A DNA stretch of 64,000 nucleotides from assembly GCA_006384855.1 (NCBI GenBank), contig VCJN01003611.1, positions 62,001 to 126,000 of the forward strand, given 5' to 3'. The position numbers were made by a program, and so were the translations under genes. This document shows, in pieces, positions 47,461-59,058 of the stretch. This stretch comes from Tetraselmis striata. Taxonomy: Eukaryota > Chlorophyta > Chlorodendrophyceae > Chlorodendrales > Chlorodendraceae. Below the pieces are notes generated by a model. That model worked only from the letters and a program-made list of their open reading frames with translations, searched no databases and was not told where the DNA came from. How positions within the stretch are numbered: the first letter of the stretch is position 1; the number at the start of each line of letters is the position of its first letter.

Positions 47461-48935
47461 GCCGCTGTCGGTCTATACGTGGGAGCAGCGCCGGGCCGTG
47501 TCGCGGTGCCAGGCGAGAAGCGCGACTTCCCTCTCCTTGGTTTGAGAGCACTCGAGCCCCGTGCACCTGCTCTTATACCTCTGGACCGCTGAGGCTTTAT
47601 TCGCTTCTCGCGCTCTGTGAGCTGCTGCTGTGTAGGAAGTTCGGAACAGGGAACTTCGATTCTCCGATGAGCTTATTGCGTCGGTTCGTGTGCCTGCTCC
47701 TCGATCGTCGCCCCGTCGTATCGATGACAATTGTATGCCCCGACGCGCTTTCACAACTAATAAGAGATAACGCTTGAAGCTTCGCGAACAGAGTCGTTGT
47801 GTGGTTCGTAAGGGTGAGCGTTGCCGAAGTGAACAGTCCCGAGGTGGTGCTGCGCTGCCTGGATTGTTGGGATGACGGAGGAGCGTCGTCGTCTTGCCAC
47901 GGCCGCTACCTGGTACCCGGTACCGCCAGCATCATCGCACCGGGCCCCCGCCGATACTTGATACCTGTACCTACTAAGGATTAGCTACTACCGTTGGTTG
48001 TCACGTCGTCACCGGATGTGTGTCACCAAAATGCGATCTACCTGTACTCATCCGCGTTAATATTGTCGCGTCGACCCCGTACGGTAAGATATTCTGTAAC
48101 GAATGAAAAACCTCGTAGCAAGCAGCATATCAATATCAGTACCCTGCGTAATTCGTATTATAATCCGTAATTCGTGTACTGTCCTGCTGGTAACAGATAA
48201 TCCTGCATATCCTGTACAGGTAGTACTGGTAGCGAGCGCAGCATGGCGCGCGCCGCGCGGGTGCGTCGGATGTGAGTATGATTTACTTTTTACCTCCAGG
48301 CGGATTGCCTTTTACCTCTAGGCGGATTGCTGTGTTGATCTTTTAGTGCTACTTTTAGCAGTAGGTGGATTTGTTACTGCCTATTTTGTATAGTTACACG
48401 AGCTAGCTGCAAAAGGCGATCACCGATCAGGAAGTCACCAAAAAAGGAAATACTGCCTTTTTGTAATTCACCCTAATTCACACCAGTACGGCAGTACTAC
48501 CTGTGAGGATATATCCTATACCCTCACTAACCCTAGATTACCATAACCATGTTAAGGCGCGTAGCGCCCGCCCGATGTCGGGCTGCGCCCGCGCCCTGTC
48601 GGCCGCACTGCGCCTGCTGATATATCAGCACGGCGCCACGCCGACTGTAATCATAATACTCTCACCCTCACAACCTCGGAGTAGCACAGACTCTCGCCAC
48701 CATAAGCGCATTCTCTCACAGTACCAGCACTGCATATCATATGATGATTACATGTGCTAGACGCAACATTCAAGAAATCCACACAGAAATCCAGAAGGAA
48801 ATCCAAAAGGAAATCCAGCTACGGGCCAACAGAGGCGGGAACCGCCATGGTAGCCACCGACCAGGCATCGCCACCAGCCAGCCGCCGCTCCACGCAGTAG
48901 GGACTAGGGCTCCGCATCAAGCCTCAGGAGATAAA
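47461..48935. other. Upstream region of the pyruvate decarboxylase gene
   Basis: The first 300 bp are GC-rich and may contain the promoter and 5' leader. From 48000 the DNA becomes AT-rich with a copy of repeat R3 (about 48325-48500). I see no gene. Confidence 0.45.
48325..48500 (+). repeat. Dispersed repeat R3, copy 1
   Basis: Shares TGTTGATCTTTTAGTGCT, GTGGATTTGTTACT and TTTTTGTAATTCAC with copies at about 52600 and 53960. This copy has an inserted middle segment. Confidence 0.55.
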
Positions 48936-48939
48936 TATC

Positions 48940-49160
48940 AAGAATTGGTGCATGACGGAAAAAAAAGATCAAGAATTGGTGCATGATCCAGTTGATCCGA
49001 TCTTTAATCGATTTAATTGGGTTGCTAAACATTGGTGCACCGGTAAATCCACCACATAAATATCGGTGCACCAGTAAATTCCGTGTCTAAATATCGGTGC
49101 ACCAGTAAATTCCGTGTCTAAATATTTGTGCACCAGAAAATTATGCGAAAATATTGGTGC
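48940..49160. repeat. GGTGCACC satellite, block 1
   Basis: About five copies of a 29-31-bp unit of the form CTAAATATCGGTGCACCAGT followed by AAATTCCGTGT. Each unit centres on the 8-bp palindrome GGTGCACC. Two TCAAGAATTGGTGCATGA words mark the left end. Confidence 0.8.
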
Positions 49161-49589
49161 ACCAGAGGTGATATATGCAGTATTAATCGATTTTAATCCG
49201 CGAATTTGATGTTAATCTGGAAGAAAGGAAATTGTGTCAAGTTCATGCGATGAAAATGAGCCTCAATTAACATCATCATATTATGATTACTCGTACAAGT
49301 ACGAGGAGTTTTTATTACATAAGGGCTTTCATCATCATATTATTATTACACTCTGATCCATGCATCAGGTGGACAGGACGCACACCACATTACTGCAGCA
49401 TGTGTGATGCGCTAAGTACTAAGAAGCATGTATGGGACCAATCCCATACAACTTGGGAAAAAGATTGCGGCCCCTGCCCTCCCCCTTCGTCCGCGGGAAT
49501 CATCAATGAGTACAACCCTCTCTAAGCATCGTCACGACCGAAGCCGTCGATGACACATGTCTCCCACTGTGGCTGATTCTCGGTTGATT

Positions 49590-49890
49590 CTTGGTGCACC
49601 AGTCGTTGATTCAATTACGCAGATAAATATTGGTGCATCGGTAAAATATGCGGTTAAATGTTGGTGCATCAGTAAATGTCGGCACCGAAGTATCGGTGCA
49701 CCAGTAAATACCGGTACCTTAATATCGGTGCACCAGTAAATTCCGCGCCAGCTAAATATCGGTGCACCGAATATTACAGCCCAATAAATATCGGTGCACC
49801 AGTAAATTCCGCGCCTAAATATTGATTCTTGGTGCGATTCACGATCTGTCTGGTGCACCATGATTCGATCTTTTATTGATTCTTGATGCG
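49590..49890. repeat. GGTGCACC satellite, block 2
   Basis: About eight more diverged units of the same satellite follow after a 430-bp gap. Unit length varies from about 29 to 36 bp. The right end carries TTGATTCTTGATGC and GATTCTTGGTGCG, roughly the inverse of the words at the left end of block 1. Confidence 0.75.
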
Positions 49891-49911
49891 GAGCCTTAGT
49901 AGGGACGCTCT

Positions 49912-50760
49912 CCCCAGCACACAATCCCGGGCCACTCCAATAGCGGCACTAAGCCGAATGAAATGTGAAGACGCCGACAGGAAAGGAGCTTCGAAGTTGA
50001 GGTCTCGCAGCAAGGAGCGGAAGTGGGGGGTCCAACCCATAACGGGGCGCCACGGGCGTGTAACAGACGAAGGCCACCCAACGCCAGATGCGCCGCCAGC
50101 TCGGTCGCGTCCTTTTCCGCCAAACGTAGAACGCCTTCCCTGTCACAACATCCCGGGCCACTCCAAGCGGCGCCGAGCCGAATGTGGTGTGGAGGCGCCA
50201 ACAGGACAGGAAGGGAGAAAGTGCTCAACGAGTAGGGAATGCAGAGCCGACCGGGCCAGCAACGACGTAAGACGCCGGTGTCCAGCGCGCTTTGTTCCGC
50301 CCAGCGCCAGATCCGCCGCCAGCTCGGTCGCGTCCCCTTCCGCCAAACGCAGAACTCCCTTCCCAGCACAACATCCCGGGCCACTCCAATAGTGGCACTA
50401 GGCCGAATGTGATGTGGAGGCGCCGACAGGACAGGAAGGGAGAGGGTGCTCAGAGAACAGCTAACAAGGACTTGACCGGACCAGCAACGACGTAAGACGC
50501 CGGTGTCCAACGCACGTTGTTCCGCCCAGCGCCAGATCCGCCGCCAGCTCGGTCGCGTCCCCTTCCGCCGAACGTAGAACTCCCTTCCAAGCACAACATC
50601 CCGGGCCACTCCAATAGCGGCACTAGGCCGAATGTGATGTGGAGGCGCCGACAGGACAGGAAGGGAGAGGGTGCTCAGAGAACAGCGAACGGGGACTTGA
50701 CCGGACCAGCAACGACGTAAGACGCCGGTGTCCAGCTCACACTGCTCCTCCGCGGCAGTG
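49912..50760. repeat. 225-bp tandem repeat, about 3.7 copies
   Basis: The anchor CCCGGGCCACTCCAA starts at 49926, 50152, 50375 and 50600, giving steps of 226, 223 and 225 bp. AACGACGTAAGACGCCGGTG recurs at 50261, 50486 and 50711, exactly 225 bp apart. The left units are the most diverged. Because 225 is a multiple of three, a 307-codon frame stays open on the minus strand (50819-49896) with a 75-residue repeat (ALDTGVLRRCW, SLSTLSLPVLSAPPHHIRPS, RPSWRRIWRWAEQ). Confidence 0.9.
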
Positions 50761-50958
50761 GCAGCACGGGCGGGGCCAAGGCTACCAAGGCGCCACCCGT
50801 GCACGATCCCCGCGCCCATCTCCAGCCGGGGGTGGAGGCGGAGGAAGGGCCCGCGATTCCGAGGGCCGAGGACGGTCGTCGGGCCCGCCCAGGCGGCGGT
50901 GGGTGGGAAAGGTCGCTATATCATCCGCACTGCATATCATATCATCCGCCGACATCGT

Positions 50959-50960
<2 letters not shown>

Positions 50961-51018
<58 letters not shown>
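50961..51018. repeat. (TA)n microsatellite
   Basis: A pure TA run of about 58 bp, followed at 51061-51077 by poly-C and at 51078-51107 by a (CA)n tract. Confidence 0.9.
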
Positions 51019-51020
<2 letters not shown>

Positions 51021-51107
51021 TCGTCATGATAGCGACGATATACCTCCCCACAAAGGTCTTGCCCCCCCCCCCCCCCCAACACACACACCCACACACACAC
51101 ACACACC

Positions 51108-52916
51108 ATGAGGGAATTCCCTGTTGCGCGGGTATACGGCAATATTATTGGATGCCATTCAACCAACCTCACATACACTCAATAGCCACTGAATGCATCG
51201 TCTTAAATAAGGAAATGTCGGTTATTTTGGCGCGGAGATGTGTGTGATAAAGTGGTAAACATCCGCAACAGTACCCCATCAAATTTTAGCATTGTAAGCG
51301 GGTTCGGAGCATATAACGGTTTTTGGCAAGGATAGGTGCGAATTTCTTCCAAATTCGCCGAGATAGTGGTGTCATGCGACCACTCCGTGTTTTTATTGAG
51401 TATAACTGAGTCTTTACGCGAGAGAGTACATGAATATGAGCGCCGTCAGTGTTGGAAAGGAATTGATGCAATTGCAGTTTTGGGTGGTGTGCCAAGAGGC
51501 ATGTCTTCGTGAAACGGTATCGAATTGAGGCGTACGAGGTCGCGTTGGAAAGCGTGTGGCGAAAGCGCTTTCATATACGTTAGAGTGACTTATATTGCCC
51601 GGATTTTCGTACTCAGAATTGCCATTTGCTGACGTTTTAGGGGTCTGTCGTTTGCGAGCCCCAGAACATGTTTTCAAACTATGCAGCCTCGTAACGGGCA
51701 CCTAGGTGCGACCCATAGTGCCCCAGACTCGAGCCCACTATAGGTCTCAATTAAACAACGAACTCTTCATCATTTTAGCGTTTCCCCAAATTCGCAAACA
51801 TACTTATGCTACTCGCAATGCGTCGAAATTTCAGTCTGCGATTTCACAGTAATATATATGTGCTTTGACACAATGCCTATCTTTACTCCCGCACTGCGTC
51901 GTGGCAGTAATGCATCGGAAGGACTTTGATATGAGATATCCACATGGTGAAGCTTGGGCCATATAGCGCGTTGCGTGTTATGCTACCAATGGACTGCAAT
52001 TTTAGGCCCTTTCGAGCAATGACAAAACTGTAGGGGTAGTGGCGCATGCACGGCTGCGATGCGACATCATCACCGAAATGGCACGACAATCCCACAATTA
52101 ATTTTTTCATTTGCGACTATCATATTATCCGTGCTGAAAGCTTGGGGGCATGAGCACCCCCCATGAAGCTGAAACGAGTGCAATCACATTTTGCTATTTT
52201 CTGCTAAAAAGCGGCATTTTTCAGTGTGAGCGCAGGAAAAGAGCACTACAGAAATGTTTCATCAGCGCGACGTTTCGGAGGGTGCGCTGCAATCGAAGTC
52301 ATGGAAGCTAACTAAGCTTCGGTAAAAGTCGTAAAAGAATATACGTGGTTTTGGCTATATAAATATGCTAGTGCCCAGCGATGCGCCCACATGCTGATTC
52401 GTATAGGGCTAAACCTTTGTGGGAGAATACATATACCGGTGTACCGCGGTAGTATATGTACGGTACCGGATCCCGGTATGCGGTACGACCGTACGCGATA
52501 CAGGCCAGGCCCGATATTGCCTATTCGGGTGGTTTCCTGATCGCCCTTTGCAGCTAGCTCATGTAACAATTATACAGGCCAGGGCCGCTGCTTAATATTT
52601 AAAAAGTAGCGGCTTGTGTTGCTTGATCTTTTAGTACTGCTTTATCCGTGGATTTATTACGTACTAATGGCCATTTTGTAATTCACACCGGTCAGCAGTC
52701 GGTATCTCCTTACTCCTGTACAGTACAGGTAGTCGGCTTTGACCAAAGCATTAGCGATTACCGATTGACCGGTCGTCTGTTTGTCCGCCACCTTCAGTGC
52801 TCACCCCCCCCCCCCCACTGGCGCGCCCTCTCATACCCACACCCACACCCACACACACAAACCAGCTTCCCCTGTTGCGCAAGCCGGTTGAAGCTCTCAC
52901 AGCAGTCCTGGCAACC
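51108..52916. other. Interval without a recognised gene
   Basis: The sequence is moderately AT-rich with short scattered frames only. A repeat R3 copy and a plus-strand poly-C run (about 52805-52817) lie just before the TMEM138-like gene and may belong to its 5' leader or promoter. Confidence 0.45.
52600..52705 (+). repeat. Dispersed repeat R3, copy 2
   Basis: TTGCTTGATCTTTTAGTACT, GTGGATTTATTACGTACT and CCATTTTGTAATTCACACCG match the copy at 48325 in order. Confidence 0.6.
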
Positions 52917-55688
52917 ATGGGCTCCCTCTACGCGGGCTCCCCATACGGGGACCAGTACGACACGGCCTTCATGAGCGAAGACGGTATACCCAGGTGACGC
53001 GCCGTACCTGGTAGATGCTATCCCATACCTGTACCCGGAAAAAGACATCCTGGCCGAGTGTTACAAGTATCCAACTACCCGTAATATGATAAGCTGGGAA
53101 CGCGCAGAAGCCTAGCTGCGGTGACGACGGCGCCCGTGACCTTTAGGCGATGCACCAATTTGGCCGGACCCTCGGGGGGCGTGGGTTGGGGGGGGCTAAG
53201 CGCTGCTGCCGGGACTCGCAGGCGAGAGGAGACGGGCGAGCACGGGCGGGGCGTGCGCTTCGCGTCCGGCGCCAAGAGGGGCAGCGGCAAGGCGGCGGCC
53301 AAATCGAAGCGACTGACCGGCTCGGCGCCCCTCTCGGACGAGTTTGCGCACTGGCACACAAATCACCTGGCGACGGACGACTTGGGCGACGGCGAGATCC
53401 TGCAGGAGGAGCGGCTGCCCCCGGTCGACCCGGGCGAGTGGGCGCCCGTGGACGTATTCGACTTCAGCAGCCTCGTCAACGGCGGGTGCGGCAACACTTG
53501 CGCATCCCGGGCTCTCAGGCATCAGCTGCTGGGTATTTGAGAGGGCTGATACATAAAGACGCCTGCAGCAATAGGGGGGAGCGAATGGGGACCCCTTCCC
53601 TCCCCCCCCCCCCCCCCCCCCCCCCCTTCTTCCGCATGCTACGACGGTCTGACGGGAAATCGAGAAACAAAGCATTTTATCAGTACTCCAGAATGCTGCC
53701 TGGTACCGGTACCTCCACCTGGGCCCACCAGGAGGCCTTGCTCGCAAGAGATTTCCTCGGGGTCCTGAGCTTGGTGGCCGCTCGAGAGCGCGCTCGCTGC
53801 CTCATCAGACGGCGCAGATTCGTCTGCCATCCCGTTGCTGAAGCTGCACAGCACGTCCGAGGATCACCCACACACACACGTGCTCGCGTGGCCCGGACTC
53901 TGAACCCTGTGCGCATCACTCATCCATCCCGCCTTATGCGGGATGCGGGCCGCTTTTAGGCGCCTTGCTGTGTTGATTTTCTAATTATGGGGAACTGCCC
54001 TTTTTGTAATTCACACCGGTACCTCCAGGAGGCCGGGTGGGTCCCACAGGTTGATGGTTCCCGCCCGGAGCTGATTGATTCACCCTCGCGCGCACAGGCA
54101 GCAACAGGCGCCGGTATACGCGAGCTCAACGCTGCGCTGGAAGCTGGCGGGCGTGTACCTCACCATCCTGGGCGACGTCCTGGTGGACGCCTTCACGGAG
54201 CCGCTGCGCTCGGACGACATCACAGTGCACGTGCTCACATTCAGCTTCCTCATCTTCATGCGCCTCACCACGCTGATGGCGTTCTGCCTGTTGACGGCCG
54301 ACATACTTTACATTCGGATGGCGCTGTACGAAGGTACATACCGGCACCCTCGTCCCCCCAACATTTGCAGGACCCTTTTCCCCATGTGTCAAAATGATAA
54401 CCCGGCGAATACCACAATGATACTGCATCCCGTATAACAGCATTTCATGCTCAAATTGGGGCGACGCCCTCATCAGCGGCTGCTGACCCTCGCCCGGCAT
54501 GCCGCCTACCCCATCAGAATACTTCTCAGCCTTCTCGCCCCTGTTTCTCACCGCGCTGGTGTCGTTCCTCTTTTTCATCGGCGTGCGGACGTGGTACCTA
54601 GTGAGCTCCCCCCTCTCCTCCCAGCCCTCTCCTACCATGCCTGCAGAGCAGGGCCGCATGCCACAGCATTGCCTACCCTGTACTACCCTCACTAGGGGCC
54701 CACCCCATCGGCCACCTCCCTCCCCAGTTCCTCGTGTACGAGCAGGAGCCGCACATGGTCATCTGGACGCAGTACGGCGGCTTGTACTCCGGCTTGTACG
54801 CGGCGGCGCGGTCAGGTGGGGAGCTCTGCGCCTCCACCCCAATCCCTCTCCCATGTCCCTGCCAGCCGACTCTCCATCTTCTAACCACGGCCCCTCAGAT
54901 GTGCAGCCAACCCGCCCAAACCAGGTCAGGCTGGGCTGAAGTCCCTTGTGGAAATACACAGGCAAGTATGGATGGAAAGTATTGTCAGTCGGTCGGTCGG
55001 TGTTACACAGCTCCTATCAAGACATTACGGCTGATGGAGCTGCACCTAAGCATGGACGATGGGCCGCAAAAGTGCGGAATCTCTGGGCACCGAGGCATTG
55101 GGATTATCATCCTCATTTTGATTTCCCTATGTTTACCTGTACTACAATATCTAATCTATGAACCGCAAATCATCTCGAAACAAAGTTCAGGCTATCTAGG
55201 CAAGTCACTCGGGTGGCTTCGTGGCCGTACATATATATGAAGAATAAACGGCGAATTCATTGGAGCGGAGGGAGGGAGGGAGGGAGGCCATGACGTCCGA
55301 CCGGTATCCGGCGGAGTCCTTCGAAGCTTAGGCGAGTGGCGAGAGATCCCCACGTAGGACGAACCACCGCTTGTTTGAGAGAGAGAGAGAGACATTACAT
55401 GGAACTGCAGGTGGTAAGAGGCCATCTTGTTTAAAAGATTTATAAAGGATACATAAATAAATGAATGATAACACATTTTACGATACATTACCTGTATGTA
55501 TAAATTGGCATGCGAATACATATGGAAACACTGAACAGACGCGTTCCGTGCACGCGTGCGGGCCTCACCCACCCTCTTCCCCCTGCCCCGCAGTGAACGT
55601 CATCTACTACGGCGTGCTCGCCGTATCGGCGCAGGTGGCGTGCCAGGCGCGCTTTTACACAGAGGAGTGCCTCAAGCCGAGGCGATGA
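52917..55688 (+). CDS. TMEM138-like four-helix membrane protein
   Basis: TMEM138 is a small protein of the ciliary transition zone. Six exons join in phase: 52917-52993, 53222-53485, 54098-54333, 54518-54600, 54728-54815 and 55594-55688, giving 280 residues. Residues 1-125 form a soluble N-terminal extension with a basic patch (KRGSGKAAAKSKR) and an acidic part (DDLGDGEILQEE). Hydrophobic helices follow at about 129-146, 156-186, 200-220 and 250-268. The last 155 residues match human TMEM138 (162 aa) in length and helix spacing, with GDVLVDAFTEPL before helix 2, LFLTALVSFLFFIGVRTWYL as helix 3 and a terminal FYTEE after helix 4. Sequence identity is low, so the family call is tentative; it would imply a flagellate cell. 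The gene converges with the oxygenase gene 133 bp away. Confidence 0.72.
53955..54025 (+). repeat. Dispersed repeat R3, copy 3 (short)
   Basis: CGCCTTGCTGTGTTGATTTT, GCCCTTTTTGTAATTCACAC and CGGTACCTCC match R3, with the middle missing. It lies in intron 2 of the TMEM138-like gene. Confidence 0.5.
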
Positions 55689-55734
55689 GCGGCCAGCGGG
55701 GGAAAAAGGGGGGGAGCAGGCCTAGCCGGGCCTG

Positions 55735-55739
55735 TGTAA
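55735..55739 (+). terminator. Candidate TGTAA poly(A) signal of the TMEM138-like gene
   Basis: TGTAA sits 47 nt after the stop codon and before the convergent gene begins, a fitting place for a chlorophyte poly(A) signal. Confidence 0.5.
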
Positions 55740-55821
55740 CTGCTGTGCACCAAGCAGAGGCGCACACCGCCAGCCAGGGCGACAGCGGCTAGCGCGGGTC
55801 GGGGACAATGCGGGCGCCCCG

Positions 55822-58366
55822 TTACACCAGACGCTGCTGCGCCTCGGTCAGCTGAGGGGGGTCCCACTTGGCCGGCCAGTTGTAGGGTGCGTAGGGCTCG
55901 TGCGGCCAGTGCGTGGAGGTCTGGTTCGTTCTGCAGAGGGGGGGGGGGGGGGGGGAGGAGGAGGAGGAGGTGAGTGATGCAGGGGGCAGTCAGGAGGCCG
56001 CATGGGGACGGTGCCCTGGCGCGTGCAAGGACGCATGGCGGCAGTGGGTGTGGAAGGAGGTCCGGGCTGGCTGGGGGCGGGGTCCGGGGGGTAGTGGAGG
56101 CGGGGCATGGTGCGCACCGGACATATTCGCGCCGCTTGGCCAGCGCAGCCTCGGTCGCCCAGGCCCTGCGCAGCAGCAGCATTTAGGGCTTTAGGGTTAT
56201 TTTTGTCCAGGTTTGGGACCAGGTAGTGCACGGCATGCCCCCCCCCCCCCCTCAATTTCCCTTGCCCGCACCGACGCCGAGACAGAAGCGTGTAATGTTA
56301 GGTTATAGGGTTTAGGATAACTGCTCAGAAACCCTAAGTCCATGCATTGACACTGCCCTGGGATCAAGTACCCTGTAATTGCAAGGGGTTTTACACCACC
56401 CGAGGATCGCGCCATGTCCAAACTGGACATGGCACCTGTGTACGTAATGTGCTCCGAGGTGGTGCCGCTTTTCACAGCAATGGCGGCATGCCATTATGAT
56501 ATGGGGGGGGGGCGTATGGGCATCTAATTCTTGCCCACTCACCTGGGCGTCATGCAGACGTAGGCAACCGCGCGGATAAAGTCGGGCACGGCCTGCTGCT
56601 GCGCGTCCGGCTCGAGCGCGGGGCTGTTGCAGTGCACGGTGCGGCTGTCCCAGAGGACGAGGTCGCCGGCGGAGCAGCACACCAGCTTGGGCTGGAACCC
56701 GTGCTTCACCCACACCTGCCGGCAAGCGAACACAGCCGCATGCTGAGGGGGCTGCTCGGCTCCACTTTTGATGGAGGCCACGCGCTCACACCGTCTTTGC
56801 TTCCCAGTGCATCTGTACTTCTCTCGGCACAGGTTGAGCATGTGCCGAGCTGCATAAAGACCCCGCCAGCTATATGCAGGTATATATGAGTACACGAGTA
56901 ATAAATCAGCACGTGTTAACTGGCATTAGCTTGATATGCACGAATGCCACAGTTATCACTCTGACAAAGGCTATACCGCTGGGTATGAGGTTAGTAACAC
57001 CGCTGGCCAGCAGAGAGAGAGAGAGGGGGGGGGGGGGGGGAATGATGCCGCGGTCAGTGCTCAGCAGTGAGGCGACTCTGGCGCGAACCCACCCGGGCCG
57101 GGATGGGCACAAAGTCGTTCTTGATGTAGTTGAGGGACAGCCCGGTCAAGGTGGCGCGGCAGAAGTCCTGGTGCTGTGCTTGGCTGCCAGGCACCACGGT
57201 CAGGCCGCCTGCGAGCGGCGCCGCCGCGAGCCCGTCATTCAGTTCCTCTCACGCTCCCCGTCCTGGTGCTTCCCGTTAGCCGGCGCGGCATGTTGGGGGG
57301 GCGGAGGCGGCGGGAGCACCTGTGGCGGCCGTCTGGTCGTACAGCGACACTAGGCCCTGCACGCACACGCGGCCCTGCGAGGGCGCACCGGGATGGGGGC
57401 GTCAGAGCCGGCAAGCAGCAAGGGCATGCGCCGCGACCAGGGAGAAGATGCTGGCGCGGGAAGAGGGGTGGGGGGGGTGGGGGGGCACCTTGCGCTTCAG
57501 GGACTGATCCGCATGGAACCAGCCGCCCGAGGTCTTCCAGGCGGGGTTGACGCTCCAGGGGCGGAACATGCCGCCACCGTCAAAGCTGGTGATGAGCTCC
57601 TTCGTGTCCCAGATGCCCTCAAACGCTTGGCGCACGGTGTCCTTGCCTCGGACGTACCACAGCAGCTGGGACTGCGGGGTCCGCAGCGGCGCAAAAACAT
57701 CAGTAATTTACACAGCAGCGTCCATTAGCATAAGCATCCCACCGTTCCCTCAATATTCCCTCAATAAGGATCTTTTCTAGTCACATGGAAGCGTGCATCT
57801 GTATGTGCATGGGCGAGATATAATACTAAGTAAGAGGGGGTGTAGGAGGCAAGGAGGGGACATACCTGGCCAATGCCGTACGAGTTGACGATGCCGGTGT
57901 CCTTGTGCATGAAGGCGTCCATGCGGCCCCATGTGGAGGCGTCCGTGCGGCTGATGCGGTCGTCCAGCGCCTCCCAGTAGTCCCACAGCAGCGCACGTGC
58001 CTCGCCCACCTCCTCCGCCGACAGCCCGCGCAGCACCTGCGGTGGCGCACCGTCCGATGAGCACGAGTCGTGGCTTGGCAACACATACACTTTTCTTCGT
58101 CTCCTAATAATAATGGTTTTTACATAATAGTGCAGCCATACGGCAGTGACAAGGATTATATTTCATTATTTTGTCACACTCGGCACGAGTCGGACAGCGC
58201 TACGGATATGACGAGAGGCCAGTGAGCGCGCGCTCACCACATAGCCTTCTTTGTCCAGGTAGGCCTCTGCCTCTGCGTCGAAGCTGTCGAACCGCGGCGG
58301 CGTTGTGGGGGTGACGCCCCACTCAGGCTGCCGCTCCTTCCAGCCCAGCCAGCCCAGGAGGCCCAT
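55822..58366 (-). CDS. Phytanoyl-CoA dioxygenase family oxygenase
   Basis: This family uses Fe(II) and 2-oxoglutarate to hydroxylate diverse substrates. Seven exons join in phase on the minus strand: 58366-58238, 58036-57866, 57671-57489, 57374-57320, 57208-57093, 56715-56543 and 55930-55822, giving 311 residues. The metal triad is His153 and Asp155 (GWFHADQS) with His246 (DLVLWDSRTVHCNSP). RAVAYVCMTPR downstream (Arg266) is a candidate 2-oxoglutarate anchor. GIVNSYGIGQ, IWDTKELITSFDGGGMFRPW and VQGLVSLYD are typical of algal and fungal members of unknown substrate. The C-terminus is EPYAPYNWPAKWDPPQLTEA. No targeting peptide is seen. True phytanoyl-CoA hydroxylase activity is not implied. 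Confidence 0.9.
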
Positions 58367-58752
58367 TTTGCGTGCTGTGTCCGGCGAAGCGGGGGCGAGG
58401 TGAGGGGCGGTGCTCGGCCAGTGACGACGCCGGTTTTGGCAAGTTCAGAAGAGGAAACTGCTGCTCAGAAGACGGATGGCAGGTTCGGAACAAGGCCAAT
58501 AGGGACGAGTCGGGAGGACTGACAGTGAGTGGCAGCAGCGCGCAAAGGTTTGGAAGCTGGCGGTGTCGGAGCCCGACTACGGTAGCTACTCTGCTACAGC
58601 GACTGATGCTCATCCGCGTCCGCGTTTGCGGTCTCCTGCTGTCATTGCCATCATCAGCACCCATGTACGAGCACGCAGCACACGCGGCTCGTATCCCGGG
58701 ATACAGTTTTCCAGGATATTTTTGGCGCCCCGGGACATGACTGGCAACAGTG

Positions 58753-58779
58753 ATTTCAAAGTTGAGTCTGGTTTTGCCA
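58753..58779 (-). repeat. Split direct repeat B2
   Basis: The 27 bp ATTTCAAAGTTGAGTCTGGT plus TTTGCCA are identical to B1. The copy stands 93 bp outside A2 and marks the outer end of the element. Confidence 0.75.
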
Positions 58780-58872
58780 AAAAGGTCGCGCAGGCGGTTT
58801 TACACGGTCAAGAGCCGAAATTGGCAGGAAGGTTTAGCGAAAAGCGTGGAGGGAAAACGGAGTCAGGGGGGG

Positions 58873-59058
58873 CGCTGCGTGGAACGCAGCGAAAACTGGA
58901 AGATGGCAGGCTCAGCTGTTCTGGCTGCTTTTATGTCTACTCGTGCTGCACCCAACAAGGGCGCAACAACAATTACTAGTTCCCGTACCACTGCGCAGCA
59001 CTTGTAGCTGAAAAGCGGTTAGGTCAAGGATGGAAACCCCATAAACTAGTTTAGATCA
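58873..59058 (-). repeat. Split direct repeat A2
   Basis: This is the 186-bp partner of A1. Its outer end is a perfect hairpin, CGCTGCGT-GGA-ACGCAGCG. It abuts B1, sharing one base. Confidence 0.9.

Noticed and set aside
48940-49890. A CRISPR array
   Set aside because: The units are contiguous and diverged, without unique spacers of constant length, and the window is eukaryotic.
49896-50819. The 307-codon minus-strand frame as a real repeat protein
   Set aside because: The frame follows automatically from a 225-bp tandem unit with no early stop. It has no known domain, and composition is that of GC-rich satellite DNA. It is kept only as a finding to test.
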